Shown one piece after another: positions 10,601 through 24,300 of a stretch of 64,000 nt of DNA. The DNA is from Undaria pinnatifida. Taxonomy: Eukaryota; Sar; Phaeophyceae; Laminariales; Alariaceae. The stretch is taken from assembly GCA_012845835.1 (NCBI GenBank), contig JABAKD010000002.1, forward strand, positions 27,020,710-27,084,709, in the 5' to 3' direction. A program made the position numbers and the translations under genes. The notes under the pieces were generated by a model that had not been told where the DNA came from, made no database searches, and saw nothing but the letters and a program-made list of their open reading frames with translations. Numbering within the stretch: the first letter of the stretch is position 1; every line of letters begins with the position of its first letter.

Positions 10601-13600
10601 GCCGGCGAGTCCGCGCATTCCTGCGCATCCTGCTATGTAACAGTATGCCCTTCCTTTTTCCGCCCTGACTTAGTTATCTTAGTTTTCATTTTCTTGTCTG
10701 GGCGAACAACGATTAGTGGGTCCGTTTCGCAGCAGGCGACACTTTTCGGCATTTTTCTTCGCGGCAAGCGCTAGCTTTTTGAAGCACCAAATTGCCGTGC
10801 TGTCTGATACAATCGTGCATACTCGCGGATGTCTACTAGAACATGAACTAACAGCTGAGATCCCCATTTTGAGTATGTTTCCGAATTTGTGTTTTTTCCC
10901 CCTCCGGCGAGTCCTACGCGGGCAGCGCCCTCTGGCGGCCGTCCAGGCGACCTCTGCACCACGCCCTTCACCCCGTGGTGCGCGCGCCCGCCTACTTCTA
11001 ATTCTGCTTCCATGGCGCTTCTCAGCTCTGTCATCAGCCACAACGAACCGTGGCAAAGCAGGGCTGCACACGGGCGACTTCGCGTTGCTGGCTAAGGGAA
11101 GAAAACAAACAAGTCCGCTGGACAAAAAAAAGGCTGAATTAGGGAGCGACGCTGGGCAGGATAATTGTGGTGCACTGATGCGCACAAGACGACAACGTAC
11201 ATTATCGACGCATGCTTCCTCCACCTTCAAGGGGTCCCGCGGCCACGCACGGGCAGCGCGCGCACGGCGGTTGGCTGCTATCATCGCCGCATAATCGTGT
11301 CATCGATCGTGTAGGGCTTGGTGGGACAGCACTTCTTTTGGGGTCGCTGAACATAATCAGATAAGAAGACTGCCGAGGAACGCAGTTTCTGGGGTCGCTG
11401 GACACCATTGTCTTTTGGGGATGGGCAACGCCATTTACTAATAGATTAGCGATTCCGAAAGTTGGCTTTCTGGCAGTCCCAAGCGCGCCAAGGTCTGGAG
11501 GGAATCCCGTGAAATGCTAACAAGAGTGCTGGTAAATTGTAGCGATCCCGGAAGTTGGCCTTCTGGTATTAAAATAGTTCCAAGCGCCTGTGTCTGCCGA
11601 AAATCCCGCGAGAAAGGCCTTTGCCCATTCACAAACAAACGACACGATGACTACCGGAGCTTGGAGTCACCACAACGTTGAGGTCGCCGTAGTGTCTTTC
11701 AGGATCGGGGGTAAGTTATCATCTATTGGGACTACGGGGGGGGGGGTGTTCTTCTGGCATCGCGTCACCTCCATCAAGGGGTCGTGTTAAGGACGCTACT
11801 GTGCTTAACCGCAATACCCAGCAGCCCACCGCGTCGGTGATTGACAATAAGTCGCATGTAGCGGGTTTCGGCCGATGAGTAATCGGGTTTGGCGCTTGTC
11901 GCAATTTTGTTTTTATTTGTTGGAGGCAGTGACAAGCAAGCGCGCTCCTCGCACACTCTCTCACTCCTCGACGAGTGCTGTCCTTGGACACGACAGAACA
12001 AACAAAACATCGCGGACCACTCAGGTCGCGAGATCCGCCGAGTGAATAGATACAGGCTAGCCCTGAGAGACCGCCAGGCCGCGAGGGGGAGGGAGGACGA
12101 AGCCGGAGTGGACTGCGGCCAACGACCTGGGGGGATGGAACGTTGGTGAGGATCAGGATAAGAATACATCGGTTGCGAAAATGAAAACACGCCGGGAAAG
12201 CAGATGTGGAAATGTTCGGCAGAGGTTTCCGCAGGAAAGATACTGCTGCTTTATGGAAGGACTCTCGATTTACATCGGAACGAGATATGTCGGAGGGTAA
12301 TAATGCTGTAATAACAAACACAGCTAGCCTGGGATCACCACTCGGCATCTCTCCGGAGCTGAAGGTCCTCATGCGACAAGTCGGGTTAACCTCGAGCGAC
12401 AACGTCAGTGCTTGCGGACTGCGGACTGTCTGACGCAACCCAGCAGCCGCATCATTCATGCGGAGATGTCGCTGATATTCTAGTACTACTACCCGTACTG
12501 TATGTAGTCGGCGTAATGTCGGCGGCTGATAATATGCTGTGCTCTACTACAGCAACTGTTAACAGCACGATCCTTTTGCTTGGTGTTCCCCAACATCGAA
12601 TACTTTTACACCATTTTTTTATTCGCACAAGCAGAAGAGAGCAGAGAGAACATAGAACCGCATCATCATGAATTAATGACCATCAATCACACCGAGCACG
12701 GCAAACAAACGCAACGGCACCCACCCAAAACAATGAATGACTGAAATGGGGACACCAAAAATAAGAACTCAAGAACGAGAACACGCGGGCGCATACAGGT
12801 AGCCAGGCAGCCATGCGTGGGAAATAATCGTACAACAAAACATCCACAACAACAGATTTTAATACAGTAACAAACAACAATCAATCGTAACCAACAGCAA
12901 GCAGCACAGTACAAGCAAGACGTTGAAAAAGAAGAAAGATATACCAGGTAGTACGTAGTACGGTATGACACGAGACCCTACTATCATCCAACAACATAAT
13001 AGTAGTACTGCTGTAGAAGGAAGAGCAAACACAAAAAGAGCAAAGGAAAGCAAGGGAATAGATTATTAAAAAATACACTATGGCACCACTTCCTCTCCGT
13101 TCCCTTTTGCTTCCTTTTCAACGCAGCAAAAATATCACAGCGTTAGCATACTGCCTGCCGGCCGCCCCTTCTTCCGCCTCCCCCCATCACCAAGATACGT
13201 ATATACTACTACGTAGAATATCTGGTTGTTTAGCATGGAAACCAAAACTGAAAAACGAGGTGCGTCATATAATAAGACGCGTCTTGCTCGTTTTCAGCAA
13301 AACTTAACTGTCCACACTATAACGAAACAGTAAAAAAGTATCTACTACGGCGTTATTCCGCAAGCTCTCTGCGGCGTAAGACTACAAAGAACAGATACGC
13401 TCTGCAAGCTCTGCGACCTAGATCACTGACAACAGACCGTGCGCATTAAGCGCATATCAAACAACAGACCGCGCGCATACGGCGCATACAGAACAGCAGA
13501 CAGCGCGCATACGGCGCGCATAAAACATTAACAAAATACCACAACTCGAGGCTTTTCGAACAAGCGCACAACGATTCGTTCTTGATACCCCGAATAGCGC

Positions 13601-15565
13601 TGAAAACCCCACTATATTATGACACTTGAGGACCATCAGTAAACACTCGCTCGCCACCGACCAGCAGAGCTTCCCTCAAGCGGTATTATAAGTACCTATA
13701 TCGTTGTCGAGGGACATGTGCCGTACGTAAATGATGTACGCATGTATGCATTGTCCTCGAACTCAGGCAGGATACATAGACGGCCGCTGACTAATGAGTA
13801 CAACTTGAAATATAGGGCAAATATAGTACCCGTACGACTCTGTTGTTGGAGCTCGAGCTCACAAGAACAAAACTCCGTACGTATAATACCACAAGGTTAA
13901 ACATCGCTAAGAACGACTACTACGCAGTAAAGCCTTTCCCACGCCATGCACTAATTACTATCTTTGATGGCGGAGCTAACCAAACATAAACTAAACGCGG
14001 TTCTCGCGCACACGGCAGCGAAAAGCCAACAAAAGCGAAACCCCTGAAAATCATCCTCATCGTATTCTTATACTCGCGATGGTTGATCCCAGAAGAATAG
14101 CATTTTGAAGGCAACCAAAACTACGGATAAATACTTGTAACGGTACACGAAATACAAAAAAAAGTTGAAAGAAAAAATGTAACAAGAAAAAAAGAGAATA
14201 AAGTCGGTCGCTGACCAGACGTTCATGGCACGCATCGCTATCACTACCAAAAATGCGAAGATCCCTGCAAAAAAAAAAAAAGAATAAAAAAAAAATCCAC
14301 GCCGCCCCTGACATGCAGTGTGCGCTGGCGCTTTAATAAATTACGTACTGCCATATACGCTTGTCATCACGAGATACGCTGAACGAAAACACAAGAGGTT
14401 GCCGTCTATCTCTGTGGTACGGTGCACAGAACGCACCCAAAATTGCAATAAGAAAAGAGAGTGGGAGAGAAAACCAGCTATAGAATCCTCAGCCTGCCCA
14501 CCGGGAGCACTACATTTCTCTTCGTAAATAAAACAAACCGCACCTTTTCGTCATCGGCAGTTTACGTTAAATCTCATCAAACCGAATCAAAACCTATTTT
14601 CGGCCAGTCGCGCGACGACCACCCTGCGCGCAAAAAAACTGCGCGACTCAAGTCCGGAACATAGCGGACGAGTGGCGCGATGCCTGCGTCGAGCAACATT
14701 ACCGCACGACGCCAAATCTACCTGCAACCATTAAGACACGTCGCGTTCTCTCTCCTTCCCACTACGTTGCCCTATTGGAGCACCACGATAAACCGCCTCA
14801 ATACAGGCACATCTCTATAGGTTAGAGAAATACAGCGTGTAGTACGTGACAGGCCACCAGCACCCCACGGCGCGTGGCGGCCAAACCACACTCTTACAGC
14901 GAGCGATGGCCTTCTCTTTCAATGGTTGCGCTATAGTCTATACATAGCGCAATCCTAAACCAATGAAAACCGGGCAAGGAAAAAAAAAAGGCGCATCACG
15001 AGGACTACAGATAGCACCTCATCTGGCACCACAACAGGCATATTTCAGCAACTTTTATGGCGACGAAATAGCACCCACATATTTCAGCAAGTTCATGGCG
15101 AAATCACAGCAAGGCGACGTCAAACATAGAAGCCATCGCACTTAGATGCAGCCGGCCGCGAACGGCTGGCGAAAAAAACGGGCGACGGTTCTGTACAATG
15201 CTTCTTCCCAGCGCCGACAAATAAAAACTTGAAACTTAACATATCAGCATGTAAGGCTAAGACCAAGGGAGGGGGAAGGGAGGGGAGTGAGGGGTGGGGG
15301 TGGGGGGGGGTAGGGGTGATACATCATCCGACTGCCAGGTACACGAGACAGCTGCTAAGCTGTTCCCATCACCATCTATCTTGGTCTGCTTTATAGCATG
15401 AAAAAAACAGCCCGTGTGGCATCTGTCAAACGAAGCAAAAAAAAATAAAAACGCAACATCGGACGGAAATATTCTAAAGAGTACGAGTGGCGTAACCCCC
15501 CCCCCCCCCCCCCGCCGCCCCGGGCCCCAATACTAATGTTACAACACAAAAATGGGAGGCGAACA
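10601..15565. other. Intergenic region between the two convergent genes
   Basis: No gene supported. Two long frames (10716-11294 on +, 10679-11284 on -) lie on top of each other and are compositional. Features seen are a diverged tandem repeat at 11440-11590, a segment at about 12050-12160 that recurs at 40590-40680 (GAGAGACCGCCAG-like, then GAGGGAGGGAGGA), and a C17 run at 15497-15513. The 3' UTR of the large minus-strand gene must lie just below 15566. Confidence 0.5.
11440..11590 (+). repeat. Two imperfect copies of a roughly 95-bp unit
   Basis: Blocks TAGCGAT(T/C)CC and AAGTTGGC(C/T)TTCTGG recur at about 11447 and 11541, each followed by CCAAGCGC and AATCCCG(C/T)GA blocks at 11480-11515 and 11580-11615. 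A shorter pair (TT(T/C)TGGGGTCGCTG(A/G)ACA) occurs at 11337 and 11391. This is an old tandem array with no coding signal. Confidence 0.5.
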
Positions 15566-15853
15566 CTAATACACCGGGGTGATCTTGCGGTCGAGGGTTC
15601 GCGGGTCAAACGTCATGAAACCCGACTCGCACGTTGCCCCGTCCGCCAACGCTTCCAAGTGGTGCGTCAGCTCGACGGAGAGATCGTACTCCTTGAGCCT
15701 GAGCGAAGGGTCGACCGAACAGCTGAACGGCGGCTTGATCAAGGGAATATTCCAGATCGAGATGGCCTGGAACAGATGCTGAGAGGCCCACTGCTGCGGG
15801 TTGACGAACCACAATCCCTCGGGGTTGCGCGAGTACGCCAACGCAGCCAACAC
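15566..15853 (-). CDS. Large gene exon 11: C-terminus and stop
   Basis: VLAALAYSRNPEGLWFVNP, QQWASQHLFQAISIWNIPL, a Cys-containing segment (FSCSVD, TCESGF) and the C-terminus ITPVY then TAG. The frame is open another 39 codons upstream, but the CAACAG acceptor at 15854-15855 gives a phase-0 join after the Glu codon that ends exon 10, and the ATATATAC-rich stretch before it looks intronic. Confidence 0.82.
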   Translation of the reverse strand: MLAALAYSRNPEGLWFVNPQQWASQHLFQAISIWNIPLIKPPFSCSVDPSLRLKEYDLSVELTHHLEALADGATCESGFMTFDPRTLDRKITPVY

Positions 15854-18260
15854 CTGTTGTATATATACGTCGTGCGCCGAAATGCGCGTTGGCGACGCAG
15901 AGAAAGGGCGGGGGAAGGAGGGGGCGGGGGGGTAGGGTGTGAGTTTAACATCGGCGACAATCGGTTGCATGCCTCTTTAATAACAAAACAATCAGTTGAA
16001 TAGGTACCGTAAGGGAGGGAGAATTTGCTGCTGCATAGGTTTTTCCTTCTTTGTGGGTTTCCCTTGTGGTTTTGTTCTATCTTCTGGGAATGTCTTACGA
16101 ATGATCGACGATAATTAAAGCCCACACTGCACATTGTCGGTTAGCGAACATTATTTACCTGGTCAAAAGCAATGTGAGTAATCTTACACTTTTGACGCTT
16201 TTTCAGTTGTTCTCCCAATTCCCTTTTTTTGTTGCGTTGGCATGTTTTTGGCGACCGACACAAACGCTGAACATTGTAGGGTGGCGATCTTAACAGCAGT
16301 GAACGAGAACCACAGCGGAGTAGACACTGCTCTCTGCCCTGCAGCACAGAGACAACATTGTTCCCGTCCATTGAAATTGAGATATACAAGGTTTACACTT
16401 GAGACAAAAAAAAGCATGCAGTTGATATCGAGCCCAGCGCTCCTGCCCTTCGTGCTGGCCACCGATCTTTACTTTTTTTTTTTTTTTTTATCCTCCGGCG
16501 GATAGGGAAAAATAAAGCTTGAGCTCCCCACACTTCCACGTATTTTCACACGCGTCGTGTGTCGATTTAACTCAGTTGCTTTTTTTTGTTTCATATACGA
16601 CTATGTAGTAAAATACCTGGATGACTGTTAATGACCCCCAGATCAGCCACGCCATTCCATCACCGATTATCAGTCCTTAAGGGTATCGCAATACTACAGC
16701 AGGATAGCTGGACAAAGCACAAAGGCCATCACTACACATGCCTCACAGCCTCGCGAGGTCCAACTCTCGTCCGTGTGTCTGCCTGTGCTTGATGTATGAT
16801 GCTATGATACTGCAGTCCCATGCCAGGTACTAAATTTCAGTATCATACAAGAATATTACTTTTTTTCCGTTTTACTTTATAAGGCGAAAACGAACGTTGA
16901 AATTGTCAGCAGTACACGGTAGCATCAGGTGTAAGCATGCGCACCTTTGTGGTAGGATGTCCGAGCTTCTATCCTCGACACCGTCACTGCTGTACCTTTT
17001 TCTGTAAATAAGGCCCTCTTCTTTTCAGGATCCAAAATCGAAACGATCGCATCAGAGACGAGAGCATATAGACTAGTCTATATGCAGAGAAGATACTGTA
17101 CTACTGTGTGTTCTGGGCATGACACCGTTCTGTTTACCCAACGGCATCCAGCCCATCGTACAGCGGTAAGTGTCCGTGCCGATTCTTCAAGCTTTGAAGA
17201 CATAGTCTACTCGTAGACATATAAGGTTTGTTACGACAAACTATGAGACAGATGCATGCATCGCGTGTATGGTACGCATCGTAGGAGACGCTCTGATCTG
17301 CAGTCGGGTTCCAAGTTGCATGACAGTATCGTAACAGAAGCATAAAGCAGCTGGGCACAGCACGCAGGCAGGACAGCCACTCCTACGAGTGCAGAGTGTC
17401 GGCATTGCCGCTGATAACACACAGCTAAATAGCGCGGCGACCACGCAGCTTTCCGGTACACAACCAGCACAGAAGACAAACAACAACGACAGCAACCGGG
17501 ACATGCAAGGAACTTCCGAGCGATAGAGCTGAGAGTTCATGATACACCTCGGATAGCACCTACTAGATACTATCAGTAGGTGCCAGTAATACAGAATGAG
17601 GCTGTGGTAGAATTGCCAGCTCGGACTCGGGGCTATAACGCCGGACACGCCAGCATCCCCATGGAATGCCTCTCGGTCTCGCGGGGTCCGACTCTAGTCC
17701 GTGTGTGTGCCTGCGCTTGTTGCATGGTGCTATGATACTGCAGTCCAATACTAAACTCAGTATGATTATTTTCCTTTTTTTCCTTCGTTTCAGAAGCCGA
17801 CAACGAACAGAGAAATTATCAAGCGGAAGATGCTAGCATCGGGTGCTAGTAAATGGCCCAGGTCGTATGATGTGCGAGTTCAACACTCGAATCGCTCACC
17901 GCATTTTATAATTCTGGTCTTTTTGTTGAACCCGAACGATCGAATAATGTCATACACGAAAACAGCGGAGAAGACACTGCTCTCTGCTACGATAACTCAC
18001 CCGCACTATGATACCAATGACACCAACGTAATGCTAGAGACAGCGGCTAGCCACGATCAAACGCGATTACCGGCCGTCACCCAAGAAATACAGTAGTACG
18101 TACAATGGTACTGCCGGTGCCGTGGTTTGATATATACAACCACGCAACGCAAGGGTACCACAGCATCACAGCATGGTCCAGCTCATCAGCACACAGCTAG
18201 ACAGCGCGGCGACCACACGTAATACACGCCGACTCGTCCCGGTAAGCAGCCCGTGTGTCT

Positions 18261-18307
<47 letters not shown>

Positions 18308-21300
18308 CCGAGACATGCCAGCGGTTTCCGAGCGATAGAGTTGGTGAGACTGTTAAGGTATTAGTGGAGTATTAGTCCGTTTGACCATTTGCAAAAGGTT
18401 GACCAACCAGAAGCCTATCCAAACAAAGCCTTACGATAACACTCTCCCCCCCTGAAACGACGGGATAGCAGGTCGGCCGGACATACCGGCGGACCTGTCA
18501 ATCATCCAAGCGGTTTCATTTCCTGGGTATACCGGGGAGAGTATTTTTCAACTTCGATATGGGGAAAGTCTGAAAAAGTTTATTATGGTGCATGTGGGAT
18601 TTGAACCCACGACCCAAAAAACCCATGGTTTGTCGACGACGTCATTTGTTAGGTTATTTTATAACTAATTTTCAAGGACGTCAGCCGTGAGTTTGACGAA
18701 TTTCAGGTCAATACTCATCTTTGCAAGCTGCGTTGTTGGTACTCGTAATACACTATATGAGTGAGTTTTTATTGGGAGGTGTCTTATTTTTTGTCCACTG
18801 TAATGGTAAGTATTGTTATTTGTGGGGTATTAGTGTTAAGGTTACTAGTACTAATACCCCACTAACAACCTTAACAAATGGCGTCGTCGTGCCCGAGTGG
18901 TTAAGGGAATGGATTGGAAACCCATTGTGATTTCACGCGCAGGTTCGGGTCCTGCCGACGACGCCATTTGTTAAGGTTATTAGTGGGGTATTAGTCCGTT
19001 TGACCACTCGCACAGGTTAACCAATAGCTTACCCAAACTAAGCCTTATAACATTAGTCCGTTTGACCATTTGCACAAGGTTAACCAATAGCTTACCCAAA
19101 CTAGCCCTTATAACAAGAGTTCAACCTAGCAAAACCTACCAGGCATGATACAGCAAGGAATGAGGCTGTCGGTACAGCAGATGCGAGGTAAACAACGGCG
19201 CAATAACGTCGGACACCCCAGCATCTCCATGGGATGCCTCACGGCCTCGCGTCAGACTCTCGTCCGTGTGTCTGCCTGTGCTTGTTGTATGGTGCTAACG
19301 CCGTGGTCCCATGCTGAAATCAATAAAATAATTTCTGTAGGTTTTCGCTCTATATCGAAGGCCAAAATTGCAGACTAAAGTATCAGCGGAAGATGCTATT
19401 AATAGCATCGGGTGTAGCATGCCACCCTTGTTGTATGATGTCCGAGTTCAATGCTCGAATCGCTCACCGCGCTGGTATTTGGCCTTCAATTGTTCTAAGA
19501 CCAAAAACCCAAACAATACTGTTAATAATGCACAAGTTTAAAGCCGAACTGAGTCCCACGTTCATGTAGTCTTTCTTTTGCTAGTCGCGGATCACTAACA
19601 ATATTATCCTGGCGTTTTATCAAATTGCCTCAAATAAGCCAGCTGTGAGTTCGACGGGTGTGAGTAGTGGCAACTGAATTCAACTTTGCCAACTATCACC
19701 GATGTAACCACGAAGGGAACTCCACGATGTTGGTGCTTTCGTCGCGCCCAAGCACCTCACGGTATCATACCTGGTATGCTATGTGCAGCTGTGCCCTTAC
19801 ACTAGTCCCTGGGCTTTGATGTGAAATCGTCCCCCGAGCTACATTTTTAAAACCAGTTTAGTTCAGTCGGCTCGGCGTAATCGCGAAACAAAGAGTGCAG
19901 ATCACCGGGCGGTTAAAATAAGAAATACCGATACCAGGTAATAGATTAATTAATCCAAGCTATAACAACGTAGTCTTATTAGCAACAAATTTAAGACAAA
20001 TAATTAACTTGACAATTATCTATACCTGGTAAGCAAATAGAGTAGACAAGTTAATTACTTAAAATTAAGTACAAGTGATTCAAGAAAGTTAGCACATAAT
20101 AATGAATAACTAAAGTAGTTGCGTTGATCCGGGAGGTCATGACGATAAGGGACGTTATTTAATAATTGTTTTTATTTCATGTTTTCTATACAGGGAGACG
20201 ATGAGCTGTACAGCAAAACGTTAAAACGAATTCCTTTCGGCATCGAAAGACCGGTCGTTGATGGCACGTGAAGGCCATTCAATATTACCTTTGCTCGGCA
20301 TGGGTGTCAACCCGCGGCCTCCTGATGTATGTTCTTGTTCGGCATGAGTCAAACCGCGAGCGGTCTGTTACTGACATGATCTCGGTTGACGCGGGTGTCA
20401 AGCCACGGTCTCCAAAACAACTACATGTTCGACATGGGTGCCCACCCACCCCACCAACCCGCCCTGCTCACCTCTGGTGCGGAAGCATCCTCAATCTCGG
20501 AGAGACGTTCCACCGCAAGTTCATCGTCATTACTCCATTCCTTCGAACTCGCCGTCATCATCGACTCTTCGGCAAGCAGAACATCACGGAGTTCCCCGTT
20601 GAAGGAAGGCGGTAACACCAAGTCAGTGCCGAACGTAAACACGGGGGACTCGAATCCAAGAAGGACAGAAGACGCCCTCGAGCTCGCGCGGCTGGCGTAG
20701 TCGGCTCCGCGGCCGTCGGTGTACTCCACCAGGAGCTCCCCCCGGGGGGAGTGGGTGTCCTTGGAGGTGAAGCTGCGCGAGATCAGAGACCCCGCGGTCA
20801 TGTAGTAGATCAGCTCGACGCCAGGTCCACAGTGCTGGTCGGCTAGTAGAGCGGAAAATTGTGCGTTGCTTGATGTTGACACCACTACGCCTGGCAGGTG
20901 GCCGAAGGTACTGCGACAAGGAACAAGTTGGGGTGGCGAGAAGGAACAGGACGGCGGCAATTAGCTTCAGCAGCGTTGACGGTGGTCCAAACACTCAACT
21001 CGCACCAGAAAAAGCACCATGTGCATATAATTTGATATTTTTGACGTGGTCCGTACGTTGTTCTCAGATGTTCCAAAATGCGTATCGAAGTTGCGCTAGG
21101 GTCGGAGCCTCAGCCGGGGTGGCGGGTGGTTGGGGCTAGGGTTGGGTCGATGTCCTCTCGCAGTTAGCAAAGACACTACCGTGATCGACTATCCATCTCA
21201 TTAGCTTGCATTGTCCACACAGGAGGCACGGAAATAAGTGGCGCCGCAAATTACACCAGGACGGAGAAAAGTAGCTCACCACAAGCTACGATAGAGACCT

Positions 21301-24300
21301 TCGAATAAAATTATAAATGCGGCTGTCGCTAGATACTCGCGAAGCAGCATGTTTGCAATTTGTTACCAGGCACTGAATTTTGTGCTTCGGTTGATGATTT
21401 GGAGAGTCATATATAGATCAAGATCGGTCGGCAGCAAACACAAAAACCGATACGTCTTAGCCAGGTTTCAGCCGTCTTGAAAGGGGTCCCTAATTCCTGA
21501 ATCTAGGCGTGGTGTAAATTAGAAAGTTGCATTTGCTCGAACTGCTTTAGGGCACGGCGCAGGACACCAGGGAGGCAAGCAGGGCAGGAAGCCAACAATC
21601 AGCGAACTCCTACCGGTCGAAGAGATGGAAGTCTTCGTCGCTGACAGCGATGGCCGTCCGCATGCCGGGCATGAAGGTCAGCACGCTGCGTACCGTCGCA
21701 TCCGTCTCGCCGAGTTGCCCCGAGCTGGAGGACACGAACACGCAAAGGTCGCCGCGGACGATGTCTTCCGTAAACGAAGTCGCGGCGAAGTCGTCGAACT
21801 CGTCACCGCTTGAGCTGCTGCTGCTGGCCATGCTGTCAAGGACCGCGGGGAGAAGAGCTCCGCCGATGAACTCTTGGATCGGCTCCTCCAAAACCTCTTC
21901 CGGATGTCTGTTGAATCATTGAGGGTAGGGGTTTCAAGGGCACAGTGGGGTGGTCAGGAAGAGCGAAAACTGTAGGAAGAGACACACGCCAGCAAGGTGT
22001 AACAACAAGAACGGCTCGAAGCACGAAGCGCTGTAAGACTTTCAATAACAAAAAGCTTACAAAGCAATGCGTGAGGTCAGCTGGTCGATGCACGGCGAGG
22101 CTTAAAAAGAGCCACACGAAAAAGTTTTTTTTGTCGACGCGGACGTGGTCAGTGTATATCACACCACAGGTACATACTCGGTGCGGCAGACGGGAAAAGT
22201 TTGAATATCTCCCGAACACGGAAAGTGCTCATCGGTTAGGGGAAAAAAAAAAAACTAAAACAAAATCAAACAACCGAACAGATTTTGTTGTGTTTTTTTT
22301 TGGGGGGGGGGGGAACAGGCGGGTGCCCAAACGCAGCACAAAAGCAGCAAACACCTGACACAACTAGCCGGCCATACCCTACTGCCTGCTACTGCAAGGG
22401 CACCGGTGTCCTGACGCGAGAGATTAGGGCTGGATAAAAGTACAAAAAGTACCGCGCTGGCCAAACGGCATCGTCATTTGTTGGAAACACGATTCTAGGT
22501 TTAACAACAACACTCACGGCGACGAAAGTTGCAAAAATTGGCACCAGCGGCATGTTGTCCATAGTCCCATGTATTATCTGCTGTCTGTCTTCAGGGTGAC
22601 TCGTCTCGTTTACACGGGAGGTTGGTAGCTGCGGTTCTCGGCATGGTGTAGGCCCTTGCTCGGGTGCGGGAAATCGTTTTGGGGGCTATTCGCGTTTATT
22701 AGCTTTGCTTCGTCGATTCTTAAGGAGCAAATAAATATATCGAAAAACCAAAACAGCAAAACACTAACTTGTCGGCCCCTTGGGGGCCTCGGTATCGATA
22801 TTTGGCCAATCAGAAGCAGTGAATCTTCCTACGTATCTCGGCTTCGATTCTGTTTTAGGTTTGATGTCCAGGTTCAAAACGCTTCGTTTGTACACAACCC
22901 TTAGTACTATCCAAAGCCCTTTATCTTTTAGCCCCCCTACCCGATTTTCAAAAATAGTAGTAACAAAAAAACGTTGTTATAGTTTCCCTCGGATGTGGAA
23001 GCTAATTATTTCACCCGTACACGACTTATAAAAACGAGTACTCCCGTGGATCTAATCAAATAATTAGTGTCACCCCAACTAATAAAATACGACTACTGCT
23101 GTGACTCTAGCTGTACGCGATAACACGTTATAACAACTCGCTGGTTGAATCCTTGTAACAGCCATTTTTCAACCGGACAGGCCCCAAACAGAACATAGTA
23201 TATTCGACCGATCGACAAGGGCATATCCAGATAACGGGAGGGCAGCTGCACACGGGGGTAAACCAACGCGACATACACATAATACACAATCACGGCGGCC
23301 CAACCAAAAAAAACTGAAAACAACCTATCATTCTCGCACGCCAAAAATATCAACAATGAATACCACAAAAATATCGACAATGTATGTATGCATACTTCGT
23401 ATAACGTGATCGAAACACCCAACACTGAGTACCACGCACTATCGACAATTTATGCAACAACATGGCATCGGAGAGTCCAACGCGAAGTACCACTCAGCAC
23501 CACTCACGCTTGGGTCAATCTTCTCCTGCTCTGGTCGTTCTGACCCTTCATGGCTGCCGCAGCCACCTCGGTTCTGATTTCGCTGTTCGAGTCTTCTAGC
23601 GTGCTACACATGACAGACTCGTGGCCGGAAGCGTCGGCGTCCGCAGCGGCCGAGTCCGTGTAGCAAGTCCGGCAGTTCTTCCCGAACGTGTCGTCGTCGC
23701 AGCCTCTGGTTAGGTGCAGCGGGTTGTCGTCGGAGCAGATAGAGTCGCAGACGCGGACGACGCCTTCGCCGGACTTGCAGTCCGAGGCGCAGCCCCTGCT
23801 CTTCAAACGCCTGTCGGACCGTTACGGGCGAGGGCACACGGCGTGGTTAGGCGGGGCAAACGCTGCATGAGACTTCGGGGGGCCGCATCCAAAGCACAGG
23901 GTCGGCAGCAAGCGAGTCAAGCCCGTCCGTCAATGCAGGGCGCGGCTGAAGGTGGCATACTAGGGTCTCACCCAAAATATCCTTAAGAACACAGCGTGGC
24001 CAGCAGGGCAACATGCTGCAAAATAATCCGGGGAAGCAAATTTGAAGCACGGCTCCAAGCTCTGCACGAGCAGCAAAACGCTGCATGAGCTACCGGGAAG
24101 GTGAATGCAAAAGACGGCTCAAGTTCCGAGCTTGAGAGAGAGTCTACCAAAGTTTCAAGGCAATGAGTGAGTCAGGTCCGTTGGGAGTGCAAACATTGCT
24201 GCCGACTTCTGTGACGCTACAAGCCTTGTGCGTAACATCACGCTTGCTCCCCTCTTCAGGAGAAATCTCTGGCGCTCCAGTTCAAAACTGAACGAACGAA

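Larger units (their letters stand above)
15854..20471 (-). other. Large gene intron 10 (4.6 kb), repeat-filled
   Basis: It contains a retroposon 3' end (16473-16580), three copies of a dispersed repeat (16735-17000, 17630-17900, 19130-19850), an AAC microsatellite, two tRNA-carrying repeats and a tRNA-Ser-like sequence. I found no protein gene in it. Confidence 0.7.

Noticed and set aside
10679-11294. Two frames of about 190-200 codons on opposite strands
   Set aside because: They are nearly exact mirror images in position, are Arg/Ala/Pro-rich on one strand and lack a motif, as expected for GC-rich non-coding DNA.
18261-18308. CRISPR-like or coding Asn/Gln repeat
   Set aside because: It is a pure AAC microsatellite with no spacers and no surrounding open frame.
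20623-20994. Alternative minus-strand frame overlapping exon 10 of the large gene
   Set aside because: The exon 10 frame joins both neighbouring exons in phase and carries the conserved blocks; the alternative is an Arg/Pro-rich shadow.
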